From Rhizobium sp. BT03 (lineage in GTDB: Bacteria > Pseudomonadota > Alphaproteobacteria > Rhizobiales > Rhizobiaceae): 64,000 nucleotides of DNA. Numbering within the stretch: position 1 is the first letter of the stretch; each line of letters opens with the position of its first letter. The notes below the pieces were generated by a model. That model did no database searches. It saw only the letters and a program-made list of their open reading frames with translations, and was not told the DNA's origin. Made by a program: the position numbers and the translations under genes. Positions 52,802 through 63,780 of the stretch are shown one piece after another. The DNA is taken from positions 434,001 to 498,000 of the forward strand of contig NZ_CP125640.1 in assembly GCF_030053155.1 (NCBI RefSeq), read 5' to 3'.

Positions 52802-55624
52802 TCATTCCTCGGCCGGCCCGGCCGGATCACCATCGGCAGCCGGCGCGTCGCCGGCAGCTGATTCGCCGGTCACCGCGGCGCCTTCAGCGACCTCGACAGC
52901 CTCCTCCGCCTCATCCTCCTCGGGCTCGCTGATGCGCTCGACAGAGACGACCTTCTCGTCCTTGGCCGTCGAGAAGATGGTGACGCCCTTGGTGGCGCGG
53001 CTGGCGATGCGGATGCCGCCGACCGGCACGCGGATCAGCTGGCCGCCGTCGGAGACAAGCATAATCTGGTCACCGTCATCGACCGGGAAGGCCGCGACCA
53101 ATTCTCCGATCTCGCCTGTTTTCGACGTATCGGTGGCGCGGATACCCTTGCCGCCGCGGCCGGAGATGCGGAAATCGTAAGAAGACGAGCGCTTGCCGAA
53201 ACCCTTTTCCGAGACCGTCAGCACGAATTGTTCGCGTGCCTTCAGCTCTTCATAGCGCTCGTCAGAGAGCTGTCCCTCCTCGGTGACTTCTTCACCGACC
53301 AGCGCGATATCCTCTTCATCTACGCCTATCGCTCGACGTTCGGTGGCGGAACGTTTGAGATAGGCGGCGCGCTCCCATGGCTCGGCATCCACATGGCCGA
53401 CGATCGTCATCGAGATGATGCGGTCGCCCTCGCCGAGATTGATGCCGCGCACGCCGATCGAGTTGCGGCCGGCAAAGACGCGGACGTCGTCGACGGAGAA
53501 GCGGATGCACTGGCCGAGCGCCGTCGTCAGCAACACGTCGTCGCTGTCCGTGCAGGTCTCGACCGAGAGGATTTCGTCCCCCTCCTCGTCCAGCTTCATC
53601 GCGATCTTGCCGTTGCGGTTGACCTGGACGAAATCCGACAGCTTGTTGCGGCGAACCGTGCCGCGCGTCGTCGAGAACATGACGTCGAGATTGTCCCAGC
53701 TCTCCTCGTCCTCGGGCAAGGGCAGGATGGTGGTGATGCGCTCGCCGGGGGCGAGCGGCAGCATGTTGATGAGCGCCTTGCCGCGCGATGTCGGCGTGCC
53801 GATCGGCAGACGCCAGACCTTTTCCTTGTAGACGATGCCGCGCGAGGAGAAGAACAGGACCGGCGTATGGGTGTTAACAACAAATAGCCGGCTAACGAAA
53901 TCCTCGTCGCGGGTGGTCATGCCGGAGCGGCCCTTGCCGCCGCGGCGCTGGGCGCGATAGGTGGTCAGCGGCACGCGCTTGATATAGCCGAGATGCGAGA
54001 CGGTGACGACCATGTCCTCGCGGGCGATCAGATCCTCGTCGTCCATTTCGAGGCCGCCATCGACGATCTCGGTGCGGCGCGGCGTGCCGAATTCGTCACG
54101 CACGGCAGTGAGCTCATCCTTGACGATAGTCTGGATGCGGACGCGCGAAGAGAGAATATCGAGGTAATCCTTGATTTCCTCGCCGATCTTATTGAGTTCA
54201 TCGCCGATTTCGTCGCGGCCAAGGGCCGTCAGACGGGCAAGGCGCAGTTCGAGGATGGCGCGGGCCTGCTCTTCGGAGAGGTTGTAGGTCAGGTCCTCGT
54301 TGATGCGGTGGCGCGGATCGTCGATCAGACGGATCAGGCTTTCGACATCTTCGGCCGGCCAGCGGCGGGTCATCAGTTCTTCGCGCGCCGACTGCGGGTC
54401 GGGCGCCTGGCGGATGACGCGGATGACTTCATCGATATTGGCGACGGCAATGGCGAGGCCGACCAACACATGGGCCCGGTCCCGCGCCTTGCGCAGCAGG
54501 AATTTCGTTCTCCGGCTAACGACTTCTTCGCGGAAGGAGACGAAAGCGCGCAGCATGTCGAGCAGCGTCAGCTGCTCCGGCTTGCCGCCGTTCAGCGCCA
54601 CCATGTTGCAGCCGAAAGACGTCTGCAGCGGCGTATAACGATAAAGCTGGTTGAGGATGACCTCGGCATTGGCGTCGCGCTTCAATTCGACGACGACGCG
54701 ATAGCCCTGGCGGTCGGATTCGTCGCGCAGATCGGAGATGCCTTCGATGCGCTTGTCGCGCACCAACTCGGCCATCTTCTCGATCATCGTCGCCTTGTTC
54801 ACCTGGTAGGGAATCTCAGTGATGATGATCTGCTCGCGGTCGCCGCGCATCGGCTCGATGGCGGCAACGCCGCGCATGATGACCGAACCGCGGCCGGTTT
54901 CATAAGCCGAGCGAATGCCGGCGCGGCCGAGGATCTTCGCACCCGTCGGGAAGTCCGGGCCGGGAATGATCTGCATCAGTTCCGGCAACTCGATCGCCGG
55001 ATCGTCGATCAGCGCGATGCAGCCGTCGATGACTTCGGAGAGATTGTGCGGCGGGATATTCGTCGCCATGCCGACGGCGATGCCGCCGGCGCCGTTGACG
55101 AGCAGGTTCGGGAACTTGGCGGGAACCACGACCGGCTCGGAGAGCGTGCCGTCGTAGTTGTCTCGGAAATCGACGGTTTCCTTGTCGAGATCGTCGAGCA
55201 GCGAATGGGCAGCCTTTTCGAGGCGGCATTCAGTATAACGTTCGGCCGCCGGCGGATCACCATCGACCGAACCGAAATTGCCCTGGCCATCGATCAGCGG
55301 CAGACGCAGCGACCAGGGCTGGGCCATGCGGGCCAGCGCATCATAGATCGCCGAATTGCCGTGCGGATGGTATTTACCCATCACGTCACCGGTGACGCGG
55401 GCGCATTTGACGTATTTCTTGTTCCAGTCGATGCCGAGCTCGGACATGCCATAGAGGATACGCCGGTGCACGGGCTTCAGGCCGTCGCGCACGTCGGGCA
55501 GCGCGCGGCTGACGATGACGCTCATGGCGTAATCGAGATACGACCGCTGCATTTCCTCCATGATGGAGATGGGCTCGATGCCTGGCGGGAGCTTCCCGCC
55601 GCCGGGGGGTGTTTGCTCAGTCAA
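52802..55624 (-). CDS. gyrA: DNA gyrase subunit A
   Basis: 940 residues; longer than E. coli GyrA by about 65, mostly from an acidic Ala/Glu-rich tail. The N-terminal [20 protein letters not shown], the catalytic Tyr 130 in [10 protein letters not shown], and the GyrA-box [10 protein letters not shown] (DNA wrapping) are present. The quinolone-resistance region reads [13 protein letters not shown]: the residues equivalent to E. coli S83 and D87 are S91 and D95, so there is no sign of resistance there. It makes negative supercoils with GyrB. The gene is followed by a strong terminator and preceded by a large inverted repeat. Confidence 0.97.
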   Translation of the reverse strand: MTEQTPPGGGKLPPGIEPISIMEEMQRSYLDYAMSVIVSRALPDVRDGLKPVHRRILYGMSELGIDWNKKYVKCARVTGDVMGKYHPHGNSAIYDALARMAQPWSLRLPLIDGQGNFGSVDGDPPAAERYTECRLEKAAHSLLDDLDKETVDFRDNYDGTLSEPVVVPAKFPNLLVNGAGGIAVGMATNIPPHNLSEVIDGCIALIDDPAIELPELMQIIPGPDFPTGAKILGRAGIRSAYETGRGSVIMRGVAAIEPMRGDREQIIITEIPYQVNKATMIEKMAELVRDKRIEGISDLRDESDRQGYRVVVELKRDANAEVILNQLYRYTPLQTSFGCNMVALNGGKPEQLTLLDMLRAFVSFREEVVSRRTKFLLRKARDRAHVLVGLAIAVANIDEVIRVIRQAPDPQSAREELMTRRWPAEDVESLIRLIDDPRHRINEDLTYNLSEEQARAILELRLARLTALGRDEIGDELNKIGEEIKDYLDILSSRVRIQTIVKDELTAVRDEFGTPRRTEIVDGGLEMDDEDLIAREDMVVTVSHLGYIKRVPLTTYRAQRRGGKGRSGMTTRDEDFVSRLFVVNTHTPVLFFSSRGIVYKEKVWRLPIGTPTSRGKALINMLPLAPGERITTILPLPEDEESWDNLDVMFSTTRGTVRRNKLSDFVQVNRNGKIAMKLDEEGDEILSVETCTDSDDVLLTTALGQCIRFSVDDVRVFAGRNSIGVRGINLGEGDRIISMTIVGHVDAEPWERAAYLKRSATERRAIGVDEEDIALVGEEVTEEGQLSDERYEELKAREQFVLTVSEKGFGKRSSSYDFRISGRGGKGIRATDTSKTGEIGELVAAFPVDDGDQIMLVSDGGQLIRVPVGGIRIASRATKGVTIFSTAKDEKVVSVERISEPEEDEAEEAVEVAEGAAVTGESAAGDAPAADGDPAGPAEE

Positions 55625-55670
55625 AACAGATCACGATCTCTTCTAGAATCACTTGAAGATTTATAGCGGA

Positions 55671-55715
55671 AAGCCTGTTCCCGCGCCAATTTCACGGGGC
55701 GTTTTGAACAGGCTT
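55671..55715. repeat. Long hairpin in the gyrA 5' region
   Basis: AAGCCTGTTC at 55671-55680 is perfectly complementary to GAACAGGCTT at 55706-55715; the loop holds a smaller stem (CGCC / GGGGCG). It lies 46-91 bases upstream of the gyrA start, in its leader or promoter. Confidence 0.55.
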
Positions 55716-55873
55716 TTGCGGCTTAAAGAGGGTAAAACATGCAAGTCGCGCGGCCTGACCTGGAGAAATCCGCCTCAGGCCGTCGCGGGGTATTTGCCAA
55801 ATCGGAATACCCGCTTCACAATTATAAAACCACGCATAAAAACCACGCGACTATATGGGGTTCCGGAGAGACG

Positions 55874-56521
55874 ATGGCAAGCGCCGACCTATTGATCAAC
55901 GCCTTCACGACGCTGCTCGTCACCATCGATCCGCCGGGGCTGGCCCCGATCTTCCTGGGGCTGACGACGGGCATGAGCCGCGCCCAGCGCACGCAGGTCG
56001 CGCTGCGCGGCTCGACCATCGCCTTCATCATCCTCGCCGTCTTCGCGCTGTTCGGGGCCGGCGTGCTCAGCGTGCTCGGCATTTCGATCGGCGCCTTCCG
56101 GATCGCCGGCGGCCTGCTGCTCTTCTGGATCGCCTTCGAGATGGTGTTCGAGCGGCGCCAGGAACGCAAGGAGAAGGCGAGCGAGGCTGCCGTCACCAAG
56201 GATCATATCGAGAATATCGCCGTCTTCCCCCTCGCTTTGCCGCTGATCGCCGGTCCCGGTGCGATCTCGGCGACGATCCTGCTTGCCGGCACGCTGCCGA
56301 CCTCGGTCGAAAAAGCCCAGCTGATCGCCGTCATCGCCGCCAATCTGCTGCTGACCTTCCTGATGCTGCTGATTGCCGAAAGGCTCGACCGTTTCCTCGG
56401 CGTTACCGGCCGAGCGATCCTGACACGGCTCCTCGGCGTCATCCTCGCCGCCCTAGCGGTGCAATTCGTCGTCGACGGCGCGAAAGCGGCGCTCAATCTG
56501 ATCAGTGCGACGCCGCATTGA
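55874..56521 (+). CDS. MarC family integral membrane protein
   Basis: 215 residues with six predicted membrane segments. The UPF0056/MarC pattern is present: LLVTIDPPGLAPIFLGLTTG, SIGAFRIAGGLLLFWIAFEM and LPLIAGPGAISATILL. MarC was once linked to multiple antibiotic resistance but its role is unproven. The ATG at 55874 follows CCGGAGAG; an ATG at 55739 adds 45 unlike residues. It is divergent from gyrA. Confidence 0.88.
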   Translation: MASADLLINAFTTLLVTIDPPGLAPIFLGLTTGMSRAQRTQVALRGSTIAFIILAVFALFGAGVLSVLGISIGAFRIAGGLLLFWIAFEMVFERRQERKEKASEAAVTKDHIENIAVFPLALPLIAGPGAISATILLAGTLPTSVEKAQLIAVIAANLLLTFLMLLIAERLDRFLGVTGRAILTRLLGVILAALAVQFVVDGAKAALNLISATPH

Positions 56522-56607
56522 TGGATCCCGCCGCGAGCGTGCGGCGGCTTGCGATAACGAGATGCGGAAACAGCGTGGCAATCGAAGCTGAAAGATAGCG
56601 ACACACT

Positions 56608-57189
56608 TTAGGCAGCCAGAAGTGCGACCGCCTTCTCGGGCGTTTCAGGAGCCTGCGTCATCGTCAAAGCGCGCAGTATCGCCCTCGTCAACTCGCGAAA
56701 AACCTCTATCGACGAATCGATCTCCGAATGGGCCATACGATCAAATGAGAGAATGCCAAAACCGGGGGCACCTTCCCTCAGATCCTCTACTCCCCTGAAA
56801 AGGCCCGGCAGGTATTCTGCTGCAAATCCGGCAAGTACTTTGTCGTAACTGGAAGCAAGCGATAGGGGCCAACTCTCGCCATTGGAAGGCTCAACTGGGA
56901 CGTCCACCCGCAGGCCTTGCTTATCAGTGGACAGATCCAGCCGTGCTGACAGCAGGCCATATAAGGTCATGCCCCCAACCGGCCGAGCTATTTCCACAGC
57001 CACGCTTTTCCGGTGGGCGATGCCTTCTCCACCGGCGAAAACTCTGTTCTCCCAAAGATGGGATGCAGTTGATCTGAGCAATGGCGGTGCCTCGTCCAAC
57101 CAAAGTCGGAGACGTGCACCGGAGGTTTTCTCAAAGGTGTGGCAACTCATGCAGAAATTCCCCAGCGAGCTTTTGCAATGCCGTCCCAT
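56608..57189 (-). CDS. Hypothetical protein
   Basis: 193 residues, no signal peptide or membrane segment. It contains GARLRLWLDEAPPLLRSTAS and VAVEIARPVGGMTLYGLLSA, and ends ETPEKAVALLAA. It is cytoplasmic, of unknown function; no family recognised. The start could be the ATG at 57189 or at 57150 (giving MSCHTFEKTSG). It follows the ssb terminator on the same strand, so has its own promoter. Confidence 0.55.
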   Translation of the reverse strand: MGRHCKSSLGNFCMSCHTFEKTSGARLRLWLDEAPPLLRSTASHLWENRVFAGGEGIAHRKSVAVEIARPVGGMTLYGLLSARLDLSTDKQGLRVDVPVEPSNGESWPLSLASSYDKVLAGFAAEYLPGLFRGVEDLREGAPGFGILSFDRMAHSEIDSSIEVFRELTRAILRALTMTQAPETPEKAVALLAA

Positions 57190-57239
57190 CCAGGACTTCA
57201 GTTGCAGTGGAAAAAGCCATCGTCGCGACCAAAGAAAAA

Positions 57240-57269
57240 GAGCATGACGCCGTCCAGGGCATCATGCTC
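57240..57269 (-). terminator. Intrinsic terminator of ssb
   Basis: On the minus strand GAGCATGA (57269-57262) pairs with TCATGCTC (57247-57240), extended inward by GCC/GGC, and is followed by TTTTTCTTT. It lies 33 bases after the ssb stop. Confidence 0.88.
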
Positions 57270-57302
57270 TCAATTCTTACTCAAACCAGGATCGGCAACC
57301 GA

Positions 57303-57812
57303 TCAGAACGGGATGTCGTCGTCGAGATCCCGCGAGAAGTTGCCGCCGCCACCGCCGCGGCTTGGCGATGAGGAGGGAGCCGAGGCGCCGTAGTCGTCGC
57401 CATAATCATTGTTGCCGCTGCCGCCACGGCCGCCGCCGGAGCTTGCACCGCCGCCTTCACCGCGGCCATCCAGCATGGTCAGCGTCGAACCGAAGCCCTG
57501 CAGCACCACTTCCGTCGAGTAGCGGTCCTGGCCCTGCTGATCCTGCCATTTGCGGGTCTGCAGCTGGCCTTCGATATAGAGCTTGGCGCCCTTCTTCACA
57601 TATTGCTCGACGACCTTGCACAGGCCCTCGTTGAAGACGACGACGGTATGCCATTCGGTCTTCTCGCGGCGCTCGCCGGAATTGCGGTCGCGCCAGGTCT
57701 CCGAGGTCGCGATGCGGAGATTGGCGATCGGCCGGCCATCCTGAGTGCGGCGGATTTCCGGGTCCGCACCGACGTTTCCAATCAGAATTACCTTGTTTAC
57801 GCTACCAGCCAT
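57303..57812 (-). CDS. ssb: Single-stranded DNA-binding protein
   Basis: 169 residues, close to the family norm. An OB-fold domain starts [20 protein letters not shown], with [19 protein letters not shown] and [20 protein letters not shown] Gly-rich linker leads to the C-terminal DLDDDIPF acidic tip that docks repair proteins. The ATG at 57812 was chosen since the OB fold starts there; a longer frame to 57938 adds basic residues. It is divergent from uvrA, sharing the LexA-box region. Confidence 0.95.
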   Translation of the reverse strand: MAGSVNKVILIGNVGADPEIRRTQDGRPIANLRIATSETWRDRNSGERREKTEWHTVVVFNEGLCKVVEQYVKKGAKLYIEGQLQTRKWQDQQGQDRYSTEVVLQGFGSTLTMLDGRGEGGGASSGGGRGGSGNNDYGDDYGASAPSSSPSRGGGGGNFSRDLDDDIPF

Positions 57813-57956
57813 GCTTCTCACCCTGCCTGCCGCCCTGCCCGGCGGCGTTAATCGATCAGCGCACCTTAAACCATCGCGGACCGCCGATGCGCGTAAACGG
57901 TCGTTCATCCACATGTTTATCCCATTAGAACGCCGCATGGGTTCATCAGGAATTTT

Positions 57957-57971
57957 GTTCTTTATTTGTTC
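57957..57971 (+). promoter_or_regulatory. LexA (SOS) box
   Basis: GTTC-TTTATTT-GTTC, an exact match to the alphaproteobacterial LexA operator GTTC-N7-GTTC, in the 283-base gap between the divergent ssb and uvrA genes. It is 125 bases before uvrA and 145 before ssb. Confidence 0.88.
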
Positions 57972-58095
57972 TAAATTATCCGTATGATCCTGTCAACAGA
58001 ATCGAAAACCTTGAGCCTTCCCGGATATTCAGCCTCGACTCGCCCGCCGGCATCACTAAATAAGGGCTGTTATCCAGAAAACCAAAGCAGAGACG

Positions 58096-61017
58096 ATGAG
58101 CGAACTGAAGACGATCTCCATCCGCGGCGCGCGCGAGCACAATCTGAAGAGCATCGATCTCGATCTGCCGCGCAACAAGCTGATCGTCATGACCGGTCTT
58201 TCGGGCTCCGGCAAGTCCTCGCTTGCCTTCGACACGATCTATGCCGAGGGCCAGCGCCGTTATGTCGAGAGCCTGTCGGCCTATGCCCGGCAGTTCCTCG
58301 AAATGATGCAGAAGCCCGACGTCGACCAGATCGACGGGCTGTCACCGGCGATTTCGATCGAGCAGAAGACTACCTCGCGCAACCCGCGCTCGACGGTCGG
58401 CACCGTCACCGAGATCTACGACTATATGCGCCTGCTCTTTGCCCGCGTCGGCGTTCCCTATTCGCCGGCGACCGGCCTGCCGATCGAGAGCCAGACCGTC
58501 AGCCAGATGGTCGACCGCATCCTCGATTTCGGCGAAGGCACCCGTCTTTATATTCTCGCGCCGCTCGTGCGCGGGCGCAAGGGCGAATACAAAAAGGAAC
58601 TGGCGGAGCTGATGAAGAAGGGCTTCCAGCGCGTCAAGGTCGACGGCCAGTTCTACGAGATCGCCGAGGCGCCGGTGCTCGACAAGAAATACAAGCACGA
58701 TATCGACGTGGTGGTCGACCGCATCGTCGTGCGCTCGGATGTCTCGGCGCGCCTCGCCGACAGCCTGGAAACCTGCCTCAAGCTCGCCGACGGGCTGGCG
58801 GTTGCCGAATTCGCCGACAAGCCGCTGCCGCCGGAAGAGACCTCGGCCGGCGGCTCGGCCAACAAGTCGCTGAACGAGACGCATGAGCGCGTGCTGTTTT
58901 CGGAGAAATTCGCCTGCCCGGTCTCCGGTTTCACCATTCCCGAGATCGAGCCCCGGCTGTTCTCCTTTAACAACCCCTTCGGCGCCTGCCCGACCTGCGA
59001 CGGCCTCGGCGCCCAGCAGAAAATCGATCCGGATCTGATCGTGCCGGAGCCCGAACGGACGCTGCGCGACGGCGCGATCGCCCCCTGGGCCAAGTCGACT
59101 TCGCCCTACTACAACCAGACGCTTGAGGCGCTCGGCAAACATTACGGCTTCAAGCTCGGCACCCGCTGGAACGATCTTTCCCACGAGGCCAAGGACGTCA
59201 TCCTCAACGGCACCGACGACAAGATCGAATTCCATTACGCCGACGGCGCCCGCTCCTATACGACGCAGAAGAATTTCGAAGGCATCATCACCAATCTCGA
59301 GCGCCGCTGGAAGGAAACCGATTCCGCCTGGGCGCGCGAGGACATCGAGCGCTTCATGTCGGCAGCCCCCTGCCCGTCCTGCAACGGCTTCCGCCTGAAG
59401 CCGGAGGCCTTAGCGGTGAAGATAAGCACGCTGCATATCGGTGAAGTCACCGGCATGTCGATCCGCGTCGCCCGTGACTGGTTCGAGACTCTGCCGGCAA
59501 GCTTCAATGCCAAGCAGAACGAGATCGCCGTGCGCATCCTCAAGGAAATCCGCGACCGGCTGCGCTTCCTCAACGATGTCGGCCTGGAATATCTCAGCCT
59601 GTCGCGCAACTCCGGCACGCTGTCGGGCGGCGAAAGCCAGCGCATCCGGCTGGCCTCGCAGATCGGTTCGGGCCTGACCGGCGTGCTCTACGTGCTCGAC
59701 GAACCGTCGATCGGCCTGCATCAGCGCGACAATGCCCGGCTGCTCGACACGCTGAAACACCTGCGCGACATCGGCAACACGGTCATCGTCGTCGAACATG
59801 ACGAGGATGCGATCCTGACGGCCGACGACGTGGTCGATATCGGCCCGGCCGCCGGCATTCACGGCGGCCAGGTCATCGCCCACGGCACGCCGCAGGACAT
59901 CATGGACAATCCGAAGTCGCTGACCGGCAAATATCTGTCGGGCGAACTCGGCGTTCCCATTCCCGACGAGCGCCGCAAGCAGAAGAAGGGCCGCGAGATC
60001 AAAGTGGTCGGCGCGCGCGGCAATAATCTGAAGAACGTCACGGCGGCAATCCCACTCGGCGTGTTCACGGCGGTGACCGGCGTTTCCGGCGGCGGAAAAT
60101 CCACCTTCCTGATCGAGACGCTGTATAAATCGGCGGCGCGGCGCGTCATGGGCGCGCGCGAAAACCCGGCCGATCACGACCGCATCGACGGCTTCGAGCA
60201 TATCGACAAGGTGATCGACATCGACCAGTCGCCGATCGGCCGCACGCCGCGCTCGAACCCGGCGACCTATACCGGCGCCTTCACGCCGATCCGCGACTGG
60301 TTCGCCGGCCTGCCGGAAGCCAAGGCCCGCGGCTACCAGCCGGGCCGCTTCTCCTTCAACGTCAAGGGCGGACGCTGCGAAGCCTGCCAGGGCGACGGCG
60401 TCATCAAGATCGAGATGCACTTCCTGCCGGATGTCTACGTCACCTGCGACGTTTGCCACGGCAAGCGCTATAACAGGGAGACGCTCGACGTCACCTTCAA
60501 GCAGAAGTCGATCGCCGACGTCCTCGACATGACGGTGGAGGAAGGCGTCGATTTCTTCGCGGCAGTACCGGCAGTCCGCGACAAGCTGCAGTCGCTGAAG
60601 GATGTCGGCCTCGGCTACATCAAGGTCGGCCAGCAGGCGAATACGCTTTCGGGTGGCGAGGCGCAGCGTGTCAAGCTCGCCAAGGAACTGTCGAAACGCT
60701 CGACCGGTCGCACCCTTTATATTCTCGACGAACCGACGACCGGCCTGCATTTCCACGACGTCGCCAAGCTGCTCGAGATGCTGCATGAGCTGGTCAACCA
60801 GGGCAATTCCGTGGTGGTGATCGAGCACAATCTCGAAGTCATCAAGACCGCCGACTGGGTGCTGGATTTCGGCCCCGAAGGCGGCGATGGCGGCGGCGAG
60901 ATCGTCGCAACAGGCACGCCCGAGGCGATCGTCAAGGAGAAACGCTCCTACACCGGGCAGTTCCTCAAGGAATTGCTGGAACGGCGGCCGGCAAAGAGGG
61001 CGGCTGCGGCGGAATGA
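58096..61017 (+). CDS. uvrA: Excinuclease ABC subunit A
   Basis: 973 residues, usual length for alphaproteobacteria. Two ABC ATPase halves: P-loops [11 protein letters not shown] near the N-terminus and VSGGGKSTF in the second half, signature motifs [15 protein letters not shown] and [15 protein letters not shown]. Two zinc-binding regions are present ([10 protein letters not shown]...CPTC and CEACQGDG...CDVCHG). UvrA finds bulky DNA lesions and loads UvrB. The LexA box upstream makes it SOS-induced. Its stop overlaps the start of the downstream GNAT frame. Confidence 0.97.
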   Translation: MSELKTISIRGAREHNLKSIDLDLPRNKLIVMTGLSGSGKSSLAFDTIYAEGQRRYVESLSAYARQFLEMMQKPDVDQIDGLSPAISIEQKTTSRNPRSTVGTVTEIYDYMRLLFARVGVPYSPATGLPIESQTVSQMVDRILDFGEGTRLYILAPLVRGRKGEYKKELAELMKKGFQRVKVDGQFYEIAEAPVLDKKYKHDIDVVVDRIVVRSDVSARLADSLETCLKLADGLAVAEFADKPLPPEETSAGGSANKSLNETHERVLFSEKFACPVSGFTIPEIEPRLFSFNNPFGACPTCDGLGAQQKIDPDLIVPEPERTLRDGAIAPWAKSTSPYYNQTLEALGKHYGFKLGTRWNDLSHEAKDVILNGTDDKIEFHYADGARSYTTQKNFEGIITNLERRWKETDSAWAREDIERFMSAAPCPSCNGFRLKPEALAVKISTLHIGEVTGMSIRVARDWFETLPASFNAKQNEIAVRILKEIRDRLRFLNDVGLEYLSLSRNSGTLSGGESQRIRLASQIGSGLTGVLYVLDEPSIGLHQRDNARLLDTLKHLRDIGNTVIVVEHDEDAILTADDVVDIGPAAGIHGGQVIAHGTPQDIMDNPKSLTGKYLSGELGVPIPDERRKQKKGREIKVVGARGNNLKNVTAAIPLGVFTAVTGVSGGGKSTFLIETLYKSAARRVMGARENPADHDRIDGFEHIDKVIDIDQSPIGRTPRSNPATYTGAFTPIRDWFAGLPEAKARGYQPGRFSFNVKGGRCEACQGDGVIKIEMHFLPDVYVTCDVCHGKRYNRETLDVTFKQKSIADVLDMTVEEGVDFFAAVPAVRDKLQSLKDVGLGYIKVGQQANTLSGGEAQRVKLAKELSKRSTGRTLYILDEPTTGLHFHDVAKLLEMLHELVNQGNSVVVIEHNLEVIKTADWVLDFGPEGGDGGGEIVATGTPEAIVKEKRSYTGQFLKELLERRPAKRAAAAE

Positions 61018-61470
61018 CGATGAGGCCGGCGTCGCCCGATGATCTCCAAACGATCGCGACGCTGACGGCAGCCGCCTATCGCCCCTATACCGAACTCTTC
61101 GGTGCTCCGCCTGTCCCGGTGACGGAAGATTACGCGCCACGCATCGAACGCGGCGAGGTGTGGCTGCGTGACATCGACGGCGAAATAGCCGGGCTCATGG
61201 TCGTCGAACGGCATTCGGATCACCTCATGCTGTTCAGCATCGCGGTCTCGCCGGCCTTTCAGGGTACCGGACATGGTCTGGCGATGCTGGCTGGAAAGCA
61301 AGGCGCGCGAATGGGCGCAGCCTGAGATCCGGCTCTACACCAATGCGCTGATGGAGCGGAATATCGCGCTCTATCGCGGCTTCGGGTTTCAGGAAACGGG
61401 TCGCCGGCCGAACCCTTATCGGCCAGGATGGATGCTCGTCGATATGACGAAAGACATTGATGCGGCCTGA
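61014..61470 (+). pseudogene. GNAT acetyltransferase with frameshift
   Basis: The first frame (61014-61325) gives the N-terminal GNAT part: [40 protein letters not shown], then GTGHGLAMLA, and soon stops. A second frame (from about 61285 to 61470) continues ESKAREWAQPEIRLYTNALM, then ERNIALYRGFGFQETGRR, matching the family C-terminus. A single-base insertion or deletion near 61290 joins them, so a repaired gene would give about 150 residues. It overlaps the uvrA stop by four bases. The break could be a genuine mutation or a sequencing error. Confidence 0.78.
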
Positions 61471-61494
61471 ACGGCTGCGAACCGGGAGGACGAC

Positions 61495-62301
61495 ATGACG
61501 AAATCCGGCACTATCCGCACCGGCATCGGCGGCTGGACCTTCGAGCCCTGGCGCGGGCATTTCTTTCCAGATGACCTCAAACAAAAGGACGAGCTGAATT
61601 ATGCCAGCCGCCAGCTGAAGGTCATCGAGGTCAACGGCACCTATTACAGCACCCAGAAGCCGGCGGTCTTCGCGAAATGGGCAGCCGATGTGCCCGACGG
61701 CTTCATCTTTTCGCTGAAGGCCACGCGGTTCGTCACCAATCGGCGGGTGCTTGCCGAAGCCGGTGAATCGATGGAGCGGTTCCTGTCATCTGGAATCAGC
61801 GAGCTCGGCGATCATCTCGGGCCGCTGCTCTGGCAGTTCGCGCCGACGAAGAAGTTCGATCCGGAGGATTTCGAGGCCTTCCTGAAGCTGCTGCCGGAAA
61901 AGCAGGACGGGCTGGCGCTCCGCCACGTGGTCGAGGTCCGGCACGATTCCTTCAAGGTGCCGGAATTCGTCGCCCTGCTGGCGAGATACGGCGTGGCGCC
62001 GGTTTGCGCCGAACATTTCGAATATCCGATGATCGCCGACGTGACGGCCGATTTCGTCTATGCCAGGCTGCAGAAGGGATCGGACGATATCGCAACCTGC
62101 TATCCCGACAAGGACCTGAAGGCCTGGGCGGACCGGCTCGAGACCTGGGCCGATGGCAAGGTACCCGACGATCTGCCGCTGATCGATAAGGGGCGCAAGG
62201 TCAAGGCCGAGCCGCGCGACGTCTTCGCCTTCATGATCCATGAGGGCAAGGTGAACGCGCCGCATGGAGCGATCGCCCTGCAGAAATTGCTCGAGAAATA
62301 G
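61495..62301 (+). CDS. DUF72 (YecE) family protein
   Basis: 268 residues, TIM-barrel-like DUF72 fold: GGWTFEPWRGHFFPDDL, FSLKATRFVTNRRVLAEAGE, ELGDHLGPLLWQFAP and LRHVVEVRHDSF. The enzymatic role of YecE proteins is unproven. The ATG at 61495 follows GGGAGGA at 61481-61487. It is 24 bases after the frameshifted GNAT gene and probably cotranscribed with uvrA. Confidence 0.85.
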   Translation: MTKSGTIRTGIGGWTFEPWRGHFFPDDLKQKDELNYASRQLKVIEVNGTYYSTQKPAVFAKWAADVPDGFIFSLKATRFVTNRRVLAEAGESMERFLSSGISELGDHLGPLLWQFAPTKKFDPEDFEAFLKLLPEKQDGLALRHVVEVRHDSFKVPEFVALLARYGVAPVCAEHFEYPMIADVTADFVYARLQKGSDDIATCYPDKDLKAWADRLETWADGKVPDDLPLIDKGRKVKAEPRDVFAFMIHEGKVNAPHGAIALQKLLEK

Positions 62302-62307
62302 ATCGAG

Positions 62308-63780
62308 CTATAGGGGTAGTACCGCGAGCGCGAGATCTTCCGCCGTCAGGCCCTTGCCGGCGCGTTGTCCTGCCTCTCCGTGCAGCCAGACGCCGGCGGC
62401 TGCGGCCTCGAAGGCCGGCAGGCCCTGGGCGAGCAATCCACCGATGATGCCGGCGAGCACGTCACCGGAACCGGCAGTGGCCAGCCAGGCGGGAGCGTTG
62501 GTATTGATCAGCGCGCGGCCGTCCGGCGCGGCGATGACGGTATCGGCGCCTTTGTAGACGATCGCGGCATTGGCGCGGCGGGCCGCGGTCAGGGCCTTAT
62601 CCACCTTCCCCAGCCCAACGTCGCCGCCGATATCGGGAAAGAGCCGCGAAAATTCGCCCTCATGCGGCGTCAGCACCAGCCGCGGCTCACCTTGGAAAAG
62701 ATCGAAAAGCTGCTGCGGATCGTCCTTGAACGAGGAAATGCCGTCGGCATCGAGCACGAGATGGAGCTCGGCAAGGGCCGAGACGAAAGCGCGCGCCCTG
62801 ACGCCGATGCCGAAACCGGGGCCGAGAACGAAGGCCTGAAGCCGCTTGTCGGCGAGCCAGTCTTCGAGGTCGGCCTCGTCGTCGATTGCATGCAGCATGA
62901 CGGCGGTGAGATGCGCAGCATTGGCAGCCAGCGCCGCGCGCGGCGCTGCGATCGTCACCAGGCCGGCACCCGCCTTCAGGCCCGAGGTCGCCGACATGCG
63001 CGCGGCCCCCGTCTTGTCGGCCTCGCCGGAGAAGACGACCAGATGGCCGCGTTTGTATTTGTGGGTTTCCAGTTGCTCGGAGGGCAGCACGGCTTTCCAG
63101 GCGTCCGGCCCGTTCTCGGCGACCGTGCCGGCTGCCTCGGCCCGGATGATGCGGGCGGGAATGCCGATATCGAAGACCTCCAACTCGCCGCAAAGCTCCC
63201 TGCCCGGCATCAGCAGATGGCCGGGCTTGCGGGTCATGAAGGTAATGGTGTTGCAGGCACGGAAGGCGGCCCCCAGCACCCGGCCGGTGCGGCCATCCAG
63301 GCCGGAGGGCAGATCGATGGCAAGCACGGAAAGACCGGCCTCGGCGACACGCTCGATCACCGTGCGGACATCGGCCGGCACCTCGCGGCCGAGCCCCGCA
63401 CCGAACAGGCCGTCAATGACGACGTCGCCGCGTGCGGGACTATAGAGGTGGAGCTGTTCCCCCCGCAGCGTGCATCCGGCTTTCGCGCGGGCCGCATCGC
63501 CCTTCAGCCTGGCAGGATCGCCAAGATGGAAGAGCGCCACCTGAGCCCCGCTCTTCTGCAAATGCCTTGCCGCGACATAGGCGTCGCCGCCGTTATTGCC
63601 GGGGCCACAGAGGACGACGAAGCGCAAAGCTCCGGGATGAAGGCGCAGGGCGGCCGCCGCGGCCGCGGCACCTGCTCTTTCCATCAAGGCGAAGGAATCG
63701 ATGCCGGAGGCGGCAGCGGCAGCGTCGACCGCAGCCATCTCGGCAGATGTCAAAAGAAGGTCGGACAGCTGGTGACTCAT
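62308..63780 (-). CDS. nnrD: Bifunctional NAD(P)H-hydrate repair enzyme (epimerase/dehydratase)
   Basis: 490 residues, a fusion of the NnrE epimerase and NnrD dehydratase domains that repair hydrated NAD(P)H. Residues 1-210 are the YjeF N-domain (LMERAGAAAAAAAL, LCGPGNNGGDAYVAARHL, DLPSGLDGRTG), residues 230-490 the carbohydrate-kinase-like half (LVLTPHEGEFSRLFPDIGG, WLATAGSGDVLAGIIGGLLA with the catalytic Asp). The ATG at 63780 was chosen over a TTG at 63792. In rhizobia it precedes glnB; the next gene here lies beyond the window end. Confidence 0.93.
   Translation of the reverse strand: MSHQLSDLLLTSAEMAAVDAAAAASGIDSFALMERAGAAAAAAALRLHPGALRFVVLCGPGNNGGDAYVAARHLQKSGAQVALFHLGDPARLKGDAARAKAGCTLRGEQLHLYSPARGDVVIDGLFGAGLGREVPADVRTVIERVAEAGLSVLAIDLPSGLDGRTGRVLGAAFRACNTITFMTRKPGHLLMPGRELCGELEVFDIGIPARIIRAEAAGTVAENGPDAWKAVLPSEQLETHKYKRGHLVVFSGEADKTGAARMSATSGLKAGAGLVTIAAPRAALAANAAHLTAVMLHAIDDEADLEDWLADKRLQAFVLGPGFGIGVRARAFVSALAELHLVLDADGISSFKDDPQQLFDLFQGEPRLVLTPHEGEFSRLFPDIGGDVGLGKVDKALTAARRANAAIVYKGADTVIAAPDGRALINTNAPAWLATAGSGDVLAGIIGGLLAQGLPAFEAAAAGVWLHGEAGQRAGKGLTAEDLALAVLPL

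Noticed and set aside
53993..55666. 557-codon open frame on the plus strand opposite gyrA
   Set aside because: Antisense shadow of gyrA; no ribosome site or recognisable domain.
57938..57954. GAAC-N9-GTTC as a second LexA site
   Set aside because: Arms are inverted and the spacing is wrong; the alphaproteobacterial LexA box is a direct repeat with a seven-base gap.
59410..61140. 576-codon open frame opposite uvrA
   Set aside because: Antisense shadow; composition unlike proteins and no motifs.
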